Positions 8,871-16,866 of a DNA stretch of 64,000 nucleotides are shown in pieces (position 1 is the stretch's first letter; every line of letters starts with the position of its first letter). Made by a program: the position numbers and the translations under genes. The stretch is from Paenibacillus uliginis N3/975 (lineage in GTDB: Bacteria; Bacillota; Bacilli; Paenibacillales; Paenibacillaceae): contig NZ_LT840184.1 in NCBI RefSeq assembly GCF_900177425.1, positions 4,132,263-4,196,262 on the forward strand, in the 5' to 3' direction. A model generated the notes under the pieces. That model was not told the DNA's origin, searched no databases, and worked only from the letters and a program-made list of their open reading frames with translations.

Positions 8871-10052
8871 TCATCCTTGAGCAAACTCATCTTGATAGGA
8901 GCGCACCATTTCGATCATTAGCTTTAGCCCGTGCAGCATGGCATCCTCGTCGAAATCAAATCTTGGGTGATGATGAGGATAGACAGCGTCCTTTTCTGCA
9001 TTCCCCGCTCCCACAAACATAAAGCATCCCGGTATTTCACGCAAATAGTAAGCAAAATCCTCAGCTGGCATGATTTTAGGAGAAAGATGAACCTGATTCT
9101 CTCCAAAAATGCGCGGGGCCGTCCGGAAAAAGCGTTCTGCTTCATTCTCATCATTCACAACCGCAGGATAACCGCTGAGATATTCAATCGCGGTTTCCGT
9201 TCCGTATGCTTCAGCTGTCATCCGTGTGATCGACTCTAATCGGGTACGGATAAGCTTACGAGTATCTTCATCAAATGTACGGACTGTTCCGGTAATCCGG
9301 CATCGGTCGGCAATCACATTTTGGGCGGAACCGCCTTCGATCGTTCCTACCGTGACGACTGCCGGCTGCAGCGGGTCGACCGACCGGCTGACAATGGTCT
9401 GCAGCTGCATAACGAGAGCAGAACCTGCCACGACGGCATCAGCGGTCACGTGCGGCATTCCGCCGTGTCCGCCCCGTCCGATAATGTCGATAAAGAACTC
9501 ATCCGCAGCTGCCATTACAGGACCGGGCGTGCTTGCTGCCGTCCCAAGCTTAAGCGGTGTCCACAAGTGCAGGCCGTAAATGACATCCGCTCCGTTTAGT
9601 GCGCCTGCTTCAATCATTCCAAGAGCGCCACCAGGGCACGCCTCTTCCGCTGGCTGAAACATAAACCGGATTTCTCCACGGACCGTCTCCTGATTTTGCC
9701 GGAAGTAAGAAGCAGCTGCCAGAAGGATAGACGTATGTCCGTCATGACCACAGGCGTGCATTACACCTGTTACAGTGGATTTGTACTCACAGCTCTTCTC
9801 ATCCTGAATCGGCAGTGCGTCCATATCCGCACGCAGCACGATTGTCTTTCCAGGCTGCCCTCCTTTTAGAACCGCCATCACTCCATGACCACCCATTCCC
9901 GTGGTTACTTCGTACCCCATTTCACGTAAACGCGCCTCGACAAAAGCGGATGTCTTCTCTTCCTGAAAAGACACTTCAGGGTTCATATGTAAATAACGCC
10001 GCCATTCCACCATTTTCGGAAACAGCTGTTCCAAGTATACTTGCTCGTTCAT
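8871..10052 (-). CDS. M20 family metallo-amidohydrolase (YxeP/hippurate hydrolase-like)
   Basis: The protein of about 393 aa has the M20D signatures: RRYLHMNPEVSFQE near the N-terminus, VLRADMDALP, MHACGHDGHTS with the metal-binding Cys and His residues, QPAEE with the catalytic Glu, and MPAEDFAYY near the C-terminus. Family members cleave N-acyl amino acids, including N-acetyl-diaminopimelate and hippurate; the substrate cannot be told from sequence. I prefer the ATG at 10052 because AAGGA lies 8 bases before it; the ATG at 10061 directly abuts the ribosome binding site. Confidence 0.88.
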   Translation of the reverse strand: MNEQVYLEQLFPKMVEWRRYLHMNPEVSFQEEKTSAFVEARLREMGYEVTTGMGGHGVMAVLKGGQPGKTIVLRADMDALPIQDEKSCEYKSTVTGVMHACGHDGHTSILLAAASYFRQNQETVRGEIRFMFQPAEEACPGGALGMIEAGALNGADVIYGLHLWTPLKLGTAASTPGPVMAAADEFFIDIIGRGGHGGMPHVTADAVVAGSALVMQLQTIVSRSVDPLQPAVVTVGTIEGGSAQNVIADRCRITGTVRTFDEDTRKLIRTRLESITRMTAEAYGTETAIEYLSGYPAVVNDENEAERFFRTAPRIFGENQVHLSPKIMPAEDFAYYLREIPGCFMFVGAGNAEKDAVYPHHHPRFDFDEDAMLHGLKLMIEMVRSYQDEFAQG

Positions 10053-10177
10053 ATCGATCATCCTTCCCCCCGCCTGAACGGCTCAATCTAACCTCAGCAT
10101 CTTTATCCGGCTGCAGCTTTCGCTACCTTGCGTACATCATCGGTAAGAAAAACGTCTATCGGGTAAGCGCTTCCTAC

Positions 10178-10377
10178 TTATTTTATTTCACCGCACAATA
10201 CGTCTGTTTCTTCCTCCAGTTCCCTCTGCGTGATGACCTTATCTTCCCCGGTTTGATCGTACCTCCCGAAGCTCCCACCGCCATGACGGGATCACCAAAC
10301 ACCGCAGAAGCCTTCATTAATTTCATTGTAGCAGAAAAAAGACGGTCTATATACTTCTTATTCTCAAAATAATCCAC
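10178..10377 (-). pseudogene. Possible frameshifted small gene, about 65 aa
   Basis: A GTG start at 10377 with a GCGGAG site 7 bases upstream opens a frame reading MDYFENKKYIDRLFSATMKL and on to VFGDPV, after which it turns into an unlikely basic tail and stops at 10183. The next frame, from about the same point, reads GGSFGRYDQTGEDKV, then ITQRELEEETDVLCGEIK, and stops at 10178, a much more protein-like C-terminus. A single-base shift between about 10260 and 10295 would join them. I do not recognise the family; the first part faintly recalls GerW/YtfJ (GDPV followed by a glycine pair). A sequencing or real frameshift are both possible. Confidence 0.35.
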
Positions 10378-10442
10378 TCGGTTACTCCGCGCTATTCTTG
10401 TAACACCATCATGCCAGACCTTACAATTGGCGGGCTATCAGG

Positions 10443-10471
10443 CTTGCACAAGTTCTTGAAAAATACTATCA
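10443..10471 (+). promoter_or_regulatory. Predicted sigma-A promoter of yugN-ftsW
   Basis: TTGCAC, a 17-base spacer and TATCAT lie 47 bases before the yugN ATG. The -10 is a 5/6 match and the -35 is weaker. Confidence 0.45.
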
Positions 10472-10517
10472 TATTTAAAGAACTTTGTAGGGACTAATTA
10501 AGGGGGTTACTAACGCC

Positions 10518-10865
10518 ATGATTTTTGAGAATACGGGCTTGGATGGCTTAAAAAGTGATTTGGCTTATCTCGATGAAAGTGCCGAGAAGGTAGGCTTTAT
10601 CCGCTGGCAGTGGGAATACTACCGTGCTACATATGATTTGAAAATTGAAGATAAGAAGAGCGATGCAGAGTACTTCCTTCGGATCAATACCCGCGCTGTG
10701 GAAGGAAAACTGGAGAAACCCGACACCGTGCTTCAAATTGAAGCCGTTTACTTGGGAAAAGCCACATTCCCGCATGGGCTGGAATATGACACTCCGGCTC
10801 CGCAGCCTATTCTGAACGTTGCCACGAAGAAGTTGCAAGAACTAAAATTGCTGCTGGAAGCGTAA
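10518..10865 (+). CDS. yugN: YugN-like family protein
   Basis: The 115-aa protein has the family pattern: MIFENTGLDGL at the start, then a WEYYRATYDLKIE beta strand region, YFLRINTRAVEGKLE, and the FPHGLEY motif before a C-terminal helix. The function of YugN is unknown. A GGGGG-type site (aagggggttac) precedes the ATG. The ftsW-family gene follows 10 bases later, so they are probably cotranscribed. Confidence 0.85.
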   Translation: MIFENTGLDGLKSDLAYLDESAEKVGFIRWQWEYYRATYDLKIEDKKSDAEYFLRINTRAVEGKLEKPDTVLQIEAVYLGKATFPHGLEYDTPAPQPILNVATKKLQELKLLLEA

Positions 10866-10875
10866 CGGTAATGTT

Positions 10876-12102
10876 ATGAAAACAAACAAACCACAGCCCA
10901 AGAGAGGGACGCCGGATTTCCAGCTGCTGATCCTTACCTTGCTGTTGGTGGGATTCGGATTGCTTATGGTGTTCAGTTCCAGCTCCAGCTTGACCGTCTT
11001 TAGCCAGAAATGGGGGCACGACCCGCTTTATTTCACCAAACGTCAACTTATTTTTGCGATTGTCGGTACCTTTGTGATGCTGGTCGCGATGAACATCAAT
11101 TACAAGAAGTACAAAAAGCTATTTATACCCGTTTTTTTCTTATCGTTAATCATGCTGATCCTTGTTGTAGTCGTCGGAAAAGCTACCAACGGTGCTTCCA
11201 GTTGGTTTAATCTTGGTAAACTAGGCATTCAGCCGACAGAACTGGCCAAGATCGCCACGATTGTATATCTGGCTGCACTGATAACGAAGAAGGGGGAACG
11301 GATCCGTCAATGGAAGGGCGGTTTCTTCCCGGTTCTTATTATCGTAGGGATTGTTGCCGGTCTGATCATGCTTCAGCCCGATTTAGGTTCTACCTTTATC
11401 CTTGTGGCCACAAGCGGATTAATCATCTATGCCGGTGGCGCCAGTGTGAAGCATATTACAGCGTGTATATCGCTTGTCGCACTCGGATTGGCTTTGACGA
11501 TCGGAGTCGGCTCCCTGTTCGATTCTATCTCCGGCGGAGATGTGCAGCAAGAGGCCAGCAGCAACTACAAAATGGGCCGGATTGAGGCTTACCTCGATCC
11601 CTTTAAGGACCAATCTGGTACAGGATATAACCTGGTCCAATCCCTCATTGCCATCGGGCAGGGGGGGGCGACCGGGGCTGGATATGGTGAAGGCGTGCAG
11701 AAACTTCATTATTTGCCGAACCCGTACAACGACTTTATCTTTTCCGTTATCGGTGAAGAATTTGGGTTTATAGGCACCTCGATATTTTTACTGATTTATC
11801 TGTATTTTATATGGAGGGGTATAATCGTTGCTCTACGCTGCCCGGACCCTTTCGGAACACTTACCGGCATAGGGATCATGGGTCTTATCGCCATTCAGGC
11901 ATTCATCAACATTGGCGGAGTAACCAACACCATACCAATAACGGGTGTAACTCTTCCATTCATCAGCTATGGCGGATCTTCCTTGCTGGTTATGATGCTC
12001 GCCATGGGAATCATGCTTAGCATCTCTAGAGAAAGTAACCGTCCCGATAAGGAAGAACATGTAAAATCCGTCATAAAAAAAGACTACCGGGCAACCCGGT
12101 AG
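10876..12102 (+). CDS. FtsW/RodA/SpoVE family peptidoglycan glycosyltransferase
   Basis: The 408-aa protein is an integral membrane protein with about ten hydrophobic segments. SEDS-family signatures are visible: PTELAK at 120-125, QPDLGST at 167-173, NDFIFSVIGEEFG in the large loop region, and a C-terminal TGVTLPFISYGGSS motif. SEDS proteins polymerise lipid II glycan strands together with a class B PBP. The sequence is closer to FtsW/SpoVE than RodA, but which of the two (division or spore cortex) cannot be decided here. The stop codon lies inside the terminator stem. Confidence 0.9.
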   Translation: MKTNKPQPKRGTPDFQLLILTLLLVGFGLLMVFSSSSSLTVFSQKWGHDPLYFTKRQLIFAIVGTFVMLVAMNINYKKYKKLFIPVFFLSLIMLILVVVVGKATNGASSWFNLGKLGIQPTELAKIATIVYLAALITKKGERIRQWKGGFFPVLIIVGIVAGLIMLQPDLGSTFILVATSGLIIYAGGASVKHITACISLVALGLALTIGVGSLFDSISGGDVQQEASSNYKMGRIEAYLDPFKDQSGTGYNLVQSLIAIGQGGATGAGYGEGVQKLHYLPNPYNDFIFSVIGEEFGFIGTSIFLLIYLYFIWRGIIVALRCPDPFGTLTGIGIMGLIAIQAFINIGGVTNTIPITGVTLPFISYGGSSLLVMMLAMGIMLSISRESNRPDKEEHVKSVIKKDYRATR

Positions 12103-12110
12103 TCTTTTCT
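12076..12110. terminator. Bidirectional terminator between ftsW-type gene and asp23
   Basis: An 11-bp perfect stem agactaccggg/cccggtagtct (12081-12091 with 12095-12105) with a 3-nt loop is flanked by an A7 run on the left and TTTT on the right. The plus-strand ORF stop (tag, 12100-12102) is in the right arm. It can serve both converging genes. Confidence 0.9.
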
Positions 12111-12137
12111 GATTTATATTTCCTTATTCTGATTGGC

Positions 12138-12524
12138 TTATTTCGCACGATATGGAATGTCATCAATCTCATCGTCCTTGAAAGCGACGCCTTCGACTTT
12201 GACATTAACTTCGACAACTCGAAGTCCTGTCATGCTCTCTACAGCTTCACGTACGTTCTGCTGAAGCATACGGCACACTTCATGTATCGGTGTCTCATAC
12301 AGCACAATAATGCGCAGGTCAATCGCTGCTTCAAGTTGACCTACCTCCACTGTCACACCTTTTTGTACATTTTTGCCGCTAAGCCGTTTCGCCCAGCCTT
12401 CAGACAATCCACCGGACATTGCTGCGATCCCTGGAGTCTCCAAGGCAGCCATTCCGGCGATTTTCGAGACGACATCATCCGATATCCGAATCAAACCGTT
12501 ATCCAGTTGAAGTTGTTCCGCCAT
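12138..12524 (-). CDS. Asp23/Gls24 family envelope stress protein
   Basis: The 128-aa protein has the Asp23 layout: an N-terminal LDNGLIRISDDVVSKIAGMAALETPG segment, a variable glycine/lysine loop, then AIDLRIIVLYETPIHEVCRMLQQNVREAVE and a C-terminal VVEVNVKVEGVAF strand. Asp23 proteins are abundant, membrane-associated factors linked to cell-wall stress; YqhY and YloU are the Bacillus paralogues. It is a monocistronic gene facing the ftsW-type gene. Confidence 0.88.
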   Translation of the reverse strand: MAEQLQLDNGLIRISDDVVSKIAGMAALETPGIAAMSGGLSEGWAKRLSGKNVQKGVTVEVGQLEAAIDLRIIVLYETPIHEVCRMLQQNVREAVESMTGLRVVEVNVKVEGVAFKDDEIDDIPYRAK

Positions 12525-12681
12525 GTCAAATCCTCCTTCATCCTCATTATTCGTTATTGTAAATCCTAACAGGCCTAAAAAGCAAATGCTGGTTAAAAAC
12601 TTGCGTTTATTTTAGTCAAAGTTTGGGGTATATTGTAAAAGAATACTCAATTTTTTACATAGCTAAAGGTAGGTGTACGCT

Positions 12682-13752
12682 TTGAAAAAGTGGTTAAGTC
12701 CCGCACTGCTAGTCATTACATTCCTGCTGAGCGCAGCAGGACACTTCTTAGGTTGGAATTTTACGCTGCAGTTCATTTTGTCGGCCGTCTCGGTTATTTT
12801 TGTCGCGGGATTTCTCGGAAAAGCGACAGAAAGCGTCGCCCACTATGCCGGACAGCGGCTCGGAGGTTTCCTGAATGCGACCTTCGGTAATGCTGCCGAG
12901 CTCATCATCGCCATCCTTTTGGTAAGGCAAGGGCTATACGATATGGTAAAAGCAAGTATCACCGGTTCTATCATCGGTAACCTACTGCTCGTCCTCGGAC
13001 TCAGCCTATTTGCAGGCGGTCTGAAATTCAAAGTCCAGAAATACAACGTCACTCTTGCCGGATTGAACGGTTCCCTGATGATATTAGGTATTATCGCGCT
13101 ATTCATCCCCGCCGTATTTCTGAATACCCACTCCATTACGGAGTCGGACACTAAATTCTTGAGCCTGATTGTGGCCGGAATTCTCATTGCCGCCTATCTC
13201 GCGTGGCTGTTATTCTCCATGATCACACACAAAAACTATTTGGCTGATGTCAGTGACAGCAGTGATCAAGAACTTCCGCATGAACACGGTCCTACATGGT
13301 CCAAAGGGCGTTCAATCACTTATCTTATCGTGGCCACCGTAATGGTCGCCTTTGTCAGTGAATGGCTTGTCGGGGTTCTGGAGCCCGTCAGTCATGAATA
13401 CGGACTTAGTGAACTGTTTGTCGGTGCATTCCTCGTAGCGATTGTCGGTAACGCCGCAGAACATAGTGCAGCCATCATGCTCGCTATGAAGAATAAAATC
13501 GGTGCGGCCGTAGAAATTGCAGTCGGCAGCAGTCTCCAAATTGCCTTGTTTGTAGCCCCTGTTCTGGTATTCATCAGCTTTTTTATGGGTGATACGATGG
13601 ATATCGTATTTACGACCATCGAGCTCGTGGCAATTGGTGTGGCCGTTTTTATCGCCAAATCGATCACACAGGACGGCGCAACCAACTGGTACGAAGGACT
13701 TATGCTTCTTGCGGTCTATGTCATCCTGGGCTTCTCTTTTTATCTCGTTTAG
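12682..13752 (+). CDS. Calcium/proton exchanger (CaCA family, Cax/YfkE-like)
   Basis: The protein of about 356 aa has about eleven hydrophobic segments and two inverted Cax repeats, each with an acidic membrane motif: GNAAELIIAILLVRQG near residue 70 and GNAAEHSAAIMLAMKNK near residue 260. These motifs define cation/H+ antiporters of the Cax group, which export Ca2+ using the proton gradient. I choose the TTG at 12682 because AGGTG lies 6 bases upstream; the GTG at 12673 has too little room for a ribosome binding site. Confidence 0.88.
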   Translation: MKKWLSPALLVITFLLSAAGHFLGWNFTLQFILSAVSVIFVAGFLGKATESVAHYAGQRLGGFLNATFGNAAELIIAILLVRQGLYDMVKASITGSIIGNLLLVLGLSLFAGGLKFKVQKYNVTLAGLNGSLMILGIIALFIPAVFLNTHSITESDTKFLSLIVAGILIAAYLAWLLFSMITHKNYLADVSDSSDQELPHEHGPTWSKGRSITYLIVATVMVAFVSEWLVGVLEPVSHEYGLSELFVGAFLVAIVGNAAEHSAAIMLAMKNKIGAAVEIAVGSSLQIALFVAPVLVFISFFMGDTMDIVFTTIELVAIGVAVFIAKSITQDGATNWYEGLMLLAVYVILGFSFYLV

Positions 13753-13780
13753 AGCCCTGTTGTTTTGCTCATTTTCAAAT

Positions 13781-13830
13781 AAAAGACGCGTCATACTGAG
13801 TCTTCCTCCGTATAACGCGTCTTTTGTATT
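13781..13830 (+). terminator. Rho-independent terminator after the Cax gene
   Basis: Stem aaaagacgcgt/acgcgtctttt (13781-13791 with 13815-13825) is followed by a T-rich stretch 29 bases after the stop codon. Confidence 0.8.
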
Positions 13831-13853
13831 TTAACCGTCTCAATAAAACCAAA

Positions 13854-13898
13854 ACATTAAAAAAACGCATGCCGACACTCCCCCGCGCGCATGCGTTT
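13854..13898 (-). terminator. Rho-independent terminator of ylaN
   Basis: On the minus strand the stem aaacgcatgc/gcatgcgttt (13863-13872 with 13889-13898) is followed by a T7 run, 25 bases after the ylaN stop. Confidence 0.85.
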
Positions 13899-13923
13899 CT
13901 ATGTATCGCCTGTACTGGACAGG

Positions 13924-14211
13924 CTATTCGGCTTGGTTCATGGCTTCATATAACAGAGCCAGATTACGTTCCAGCTTGCTGAGCAGTTGTTTCCCCGTCA
14001 CTTCCGGAAGAAGCCCGGCACGGACAGCAAAATCAACTTCTCTTGAAAATCCGTACATTTGGGTATCCAGCACTTCCTCATAGAGAGGGCAGTAACGGGT
14101 TGCCAGATTCTCCATCTGCACTTCAATGAGCTTTTGAATTTTATCTGCATCTTCATGTAGAAGACTGATCGCTTTAAGGTGAAGCTGTTCTTGCAAATCA
14201 GATGAAGTCAT
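13924..14211 (-). CDS. ylaN: YlaN family protein (DUF1507)
   Basis: The 95-aa all-helical protein has the highly conserved YlaN core: DADKIQKLIEVQMENL, CPLYEEVLDTQMYG and REVDFAVRAGL. In Bacillus and Staphylococcus YlaN is needed under iron limitation and has been linked to iron binding and to antagonising Fur. It is a single gene with its own terminator. Confidence 0.92.
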   Translation of the reverse strand: MTSSDLQEQLHLKAISLLHEDADKIQKLIEVQMENLATRYCPLYEEVLDTQMYGFSREVDFAVRAGLLPEVTGKQLLSKLERNLALLYEAMNQAE

Positions 14212-14314
14212 GATCTTCCCCCCTATGTTATTATCACTGCACGGTTACTACATCTAATATTAGACGAAATCGCAAGTCAATACAAGGACCAGTTCAAAAG
14301 TGCTCCTCAATGAT

Positions 14315-14352
14315 ATAAAAACATCCTTCCGTTTTAGGAAGGATGTTTTTCG
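14315..14352. terminator. Bidirectional terminator
   Basis: A perfect 14-bp stem aaaaacatccttcc/ggaaggatgttttt (14317-14330 with 14337-14350) with a 6-nt loop lies just after the HPr-like gene stop on the minus strand. Confidence 0.9.
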
Positions 14353-14358
14353 CTGAAT

Positions 14359-14604
14359 TTATTCAGCAACCACGGTTACATTCAAGCCATGCTTTGAAAA
14401 TACGTCGATCATCGCTTTTTTTGCTTCATCGGCATCCGGACCGTGAACGTGTAGCTCATAGCTCTGGTGGCTCACCAATGTTGTGAACAAGCCCAGAATG
14501 CTCTTTACATCGATGTACTTGTTCTCAGCCTGCAAAACAATAGAAGATGAGAACTGGCCTGCTGTCTGAGAAATGTCTACAACGATCGCATTGTTATTGG
14601 ACAT
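14359..14604 (-). CDS. HPr-like domain protein without the phosphorylatable histidine
   Basis: The 81-aa protein follows the HPr fold pattern: an N-terminal strand, a first helix region, KYIDVKSILGLFTTLVSHQ matching the HPr Ser46 loop (KSILG), and a C-terminal strand-helix (ELHVHGPDADEAKKAMIDVF). At the usual active site (GIHARPA in HPr) it reads TAGQFSSSI, so the catalytic His15 is absent. It therefore cannot carry the PTS phosphate from PtsI. A regulatory role by the Ser46 route, as in Crh, is possible but is inference. Confidence 0.75.
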   Translation of the reverse strand: MSNNNAIVVDISQTAGQFSSSIVLQAENKYIDVKSILGLFTTLVSHQSYELHVHGPDADEAKKAMIDVFSKHGLNVTVVAE

Positions 14605-14699
14605 ACGAATCCCTCCGTAACTTTAAGATGTAAAGAAATGCTGTTTATTTCTCCTTCATGATACATTGAATCCGTTTTCTTATGCAACTATATTTCATT

Positions 14700-15815
14700 T
14701 TATTTCAGATTTTCTGGATTTAGTCCCTCAAGTTCAGGAATCACGAACATACCATCTTTACGGATCAGCACATCATCAAAATAGATTTCCCCACCGCCAT
14801 ATTCCGGACGCTGAATCAATACCAGATCCCAGTGGATGGAAGAACGGTTGCCGTTGTCCGTCACATCATAGGCTTGACCAGGTGTAAAATGAAGACTTCC
14901 AGCGATCTTCTCATCAAACAGAATATCTTTCATCGGTGTTAGAATATACGGGTTGAAACCGATCGCGAATTCACCGATATAACGGGCGCCTTCATCGGAA
15001 TCCAGAATTTCGTTTATCCGGGCCGTATCACTGCTCGTTGCTTCTACAATTTTACCGTTCTCGAAACGGAATTTAATATTTTCAAAAGTGACACCGTTAT
15101 ACAGCGTCGGAGAGTTGTAACAAATCGTTCCATTAACGGAATCACGAACCGGCGCAGTGTATACTTCTCCGTCTGGTATGTTCTTCTGACCAGAGCATTT
15201 TTCAGCTCCAATCCCCTTAATCGAAAAGCTAAGGTCTGTTCCAGGACCAACAATACGGACCTTGTCGGTCTTTCTCATCAGTTCCGCCAACGGATCCTGT
15301 GCACGATCCATCTTGGAGTAATCTAGGTTGCATACGTCAAAGTAGAAGTCTTCAAAGGCTTCTGTGCTAGTGTTAGCCAGCTGTGCCATGCTCGCATTCG
15401 GATAACGGAGAACTACCCATTTCGTGCGCTTCACACGCTCTTCACTATGTACAGGATGCGAGTACAGGGAGTTGTACAGCTTCATGTTCTCTTCCGGGAC
15501 ATCGGACAGATCGTTTACGTTCTCTCCTGCACGGATACCGATATAGCAGTCCATCTGTTTCATCCGGTTCAAGTCCAGTTCAGCCCACAGTGTAAGTTGC
15601 TCTTTCGTAGCATTCTTCAGCATTGCACGCTGTACCGTTTTATCGGTCAGCTGGACAAAAGGGTGACCTCCCTTTTTCCCAACTTCTTCGATAATGGCAT
15701 TAAGCAGATCACGTTCTGAGCCGATCATCTCGATCAGCACATTCTCACCTGGTTGCATATCCACCGAATAACCAACCAGGTTTTCGGCTAATTTCTGAAT
15801 TCTTGGATCACGCAT
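14700..15815 (-). CDS. M29 family aminopeptidase (AmpS-like)
   Basis: The 371-aa protein matches the M29 (thermophilic aminopeptidase) family, with an N-terminal NLVGYSVDMQPGENVLIE segment and a C-terminal metal-binding half including GARYIGEFAIGFNP, SIHWDLV and DGMFVIPELEGLNPENL. The family uses two cobalt or zinc ions held by Glu, His, Tyr and Asp residues and releases N-terminal amino acids with broad specificity. A GAGG-type ribosome binding site precedes the ATG. Confidence 0.9.
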   Translation of the reverse strand: MRDPRIQKLAENLVGYSVDMQPGENVLIEMIGSERDLLNAIIEEVGKKGGHPFVQLTDKTVQRAMLKNATKEQLTLWAELDLNRMKQMDCYIGIRAGENVNDLSDVPEENMKLYNSLYSHPVHSEERVKRTKWVVLRYPNASMAQLANTSTEAFEDFYFDVCNLDYSKMDRAQDPLAELMRKTDKVRIVGPGTDLSFSIKGIGAEKCSGQKNIPDGEVYTAPVRDSVNGTICYNSPTLYNGVTFENIKFRFENGKIVEATSSDTARINEILDSDEGARYIGEFAIGFNPYILTPMKDILFDEKIAGSLHFTPGQAYDVTDNGNRSSIHWDLVLIQRPEYGGGEIYFDDVLIRKDGMFVIPELEGLNPENLK

Positions 15816-15926
15816 TCATATAACCTCCTTGAGCTGATTTGCCTGCTTGTTCTCAATTGAACAGCGGTAAATTCATTATTATATTGTATCACGGTAAAAG
15901 GTGTGACGTCAGCCGCCACCGGAAAA

Positions 15927-16769
15927 TTATCGGAATTCCGAAAAGCTGATGTCCGACACCATCGTTTCGTCCCACTTACGCCCGGAAGGATCTTTATAAG
16001 AAATTTTACGCTCTGAGGACAGTTTTTGGGGCAGGTATGATTTTTTGTTTACTGTCAAATGAAAAACGGTCGAAACATCTGTATTGGAAAGTAACCGGTT
16101 TAACTCCTGATTCTCCCGCTCCCACACTGCTTGAAGTCTCTCTCGTGCCTTGGCGTTATCTGAGTAGAGTAAGTCGCCCTTTTGGTCCATACGATTACGA
16201 AGTTGCTTCATTTGCCCGTTCAGCGCTTCACTCAGCATCTTCCGGGAAGCTTCAGGAGCCAGTTCAATCCGGAGCACTTTGGTACCACGCGCTGCACCAT
16301 ACTCCTCTGCTACTTTTTTATCGGTATCACCGATGTATTGAAGCTGTTCCAAGGGATTCAACCGTGACATCCAGTCACCATTCGAGTAGCCGGAGGCAAG
16401 GGGCCGCCAAGCGCCCTTCTCATATTTCATCTTCCCCTTCAAACCGTCCATGCTCATACTTCCAGCGGAATACGTTGAGGCTGTAGACGAAGAAGGGGGC
16501 GATTTAGCAGTCGTTAAAGTGAGTAGGTTATGATTCTGAAGCTGACCTTCAAAAGCGACCGTCTGCTTAAAAATACCGCTGTCCCCGTTCCGGATCGCCG
16601 CATCTCCTTTAAACGTAAAATTATCCACTCCTTCCAACCCGGCAACTGCCCGATTAAAAGATTGTTCAGCAGAAAGCTGCTCCATTCCGCAGCCCTGTAC
16701 ACAGAGCGTCAAGCTCAGCCAAAACATCATATTGCGAAAACGTAAAATTGTTCTGTATCCTATCATCAT
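15927..16769 (-). CDS. Putative lipoprotein, 280 aa
   Basis: The N-terminus (MMIGYRTILRFRNMMFWLS...VQGCGM) is a signal peptide with a lipobox-like VQGC, so the mature protein would be lipid-anchored at Cys27. The rest is soluble, with a serine-rich stretch near residue 95, a DGLKGKMKYEKGAWRPL motif and a long charged helix (ARERLQAVWERENQELNRLL). Only general similarity to outer-surface lipoproteins of the LppX/YhdX kind can be suggested; no family is recognised with confidence. Confidence 0.7.
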   Translation of the reverse strand: MMIGYRTILRFRNMMFWLSLTLCVQGCGMEQLSAEQSFNRAVAGLEGVDNFTFKGDAAIRNGDSGIFKQTVAFEGQLQNHNLLTLTTAKSPPSSSTASTYSAGSMSMDGLKGKMKYEKGAWRPLASGYSNGDWMSRLNPLEQLQYIGDTDKKVAEEYGAARGTKVLRIELAPEASRKMLSEALNGQMKQLRNRMDQKGDLLYSDNAKARERLQAVWERENQELNRLLSNTDVSTVFHLTVNKKSYLPQKLSSERKISYKDPSGRKWDETMVSDISFSEFR

Positions 16770-16823
16770 GATCAGCCTTTCGTATATTCATCCCTCTTAG
16801 GCTAACCGTCCCTTTCCCATTTA

Positions 16824-16864
16824 TACAAAAAAAGCCCACCGGCATATCACAGCCGCTGGGCTTC
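16824..16864 (-). terminator. Rho-independent terminator of the GGDEF gene
   Basis: On the minus strand the stem agccca/tgggct with an inner ggc/gcc extension is followed by a T7 run, directly after the stop codon at 16867. Confidence 0.8.
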
Positions 16865-16866
16865 CT

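Larger units (their letters stand above)
10053..10517. other. Intergenic region with a broken small gene and yugN promoter
   Basis: The region between the M20 peptidase and yugN holds the possible frameshifted gene (10178-10377, minus), a gggtaagcgcttcc stretch at about 10161-10174 that resembles half of a cre box, and the promoter of yugN. Confidence 0.4.

Noticed and set aside
10161..10174. cre site near gggtaagcgcttcc
   Set aside because: Only half of the consensus is present and it lies downstream of both neighbouring promoters; kept as a note only.
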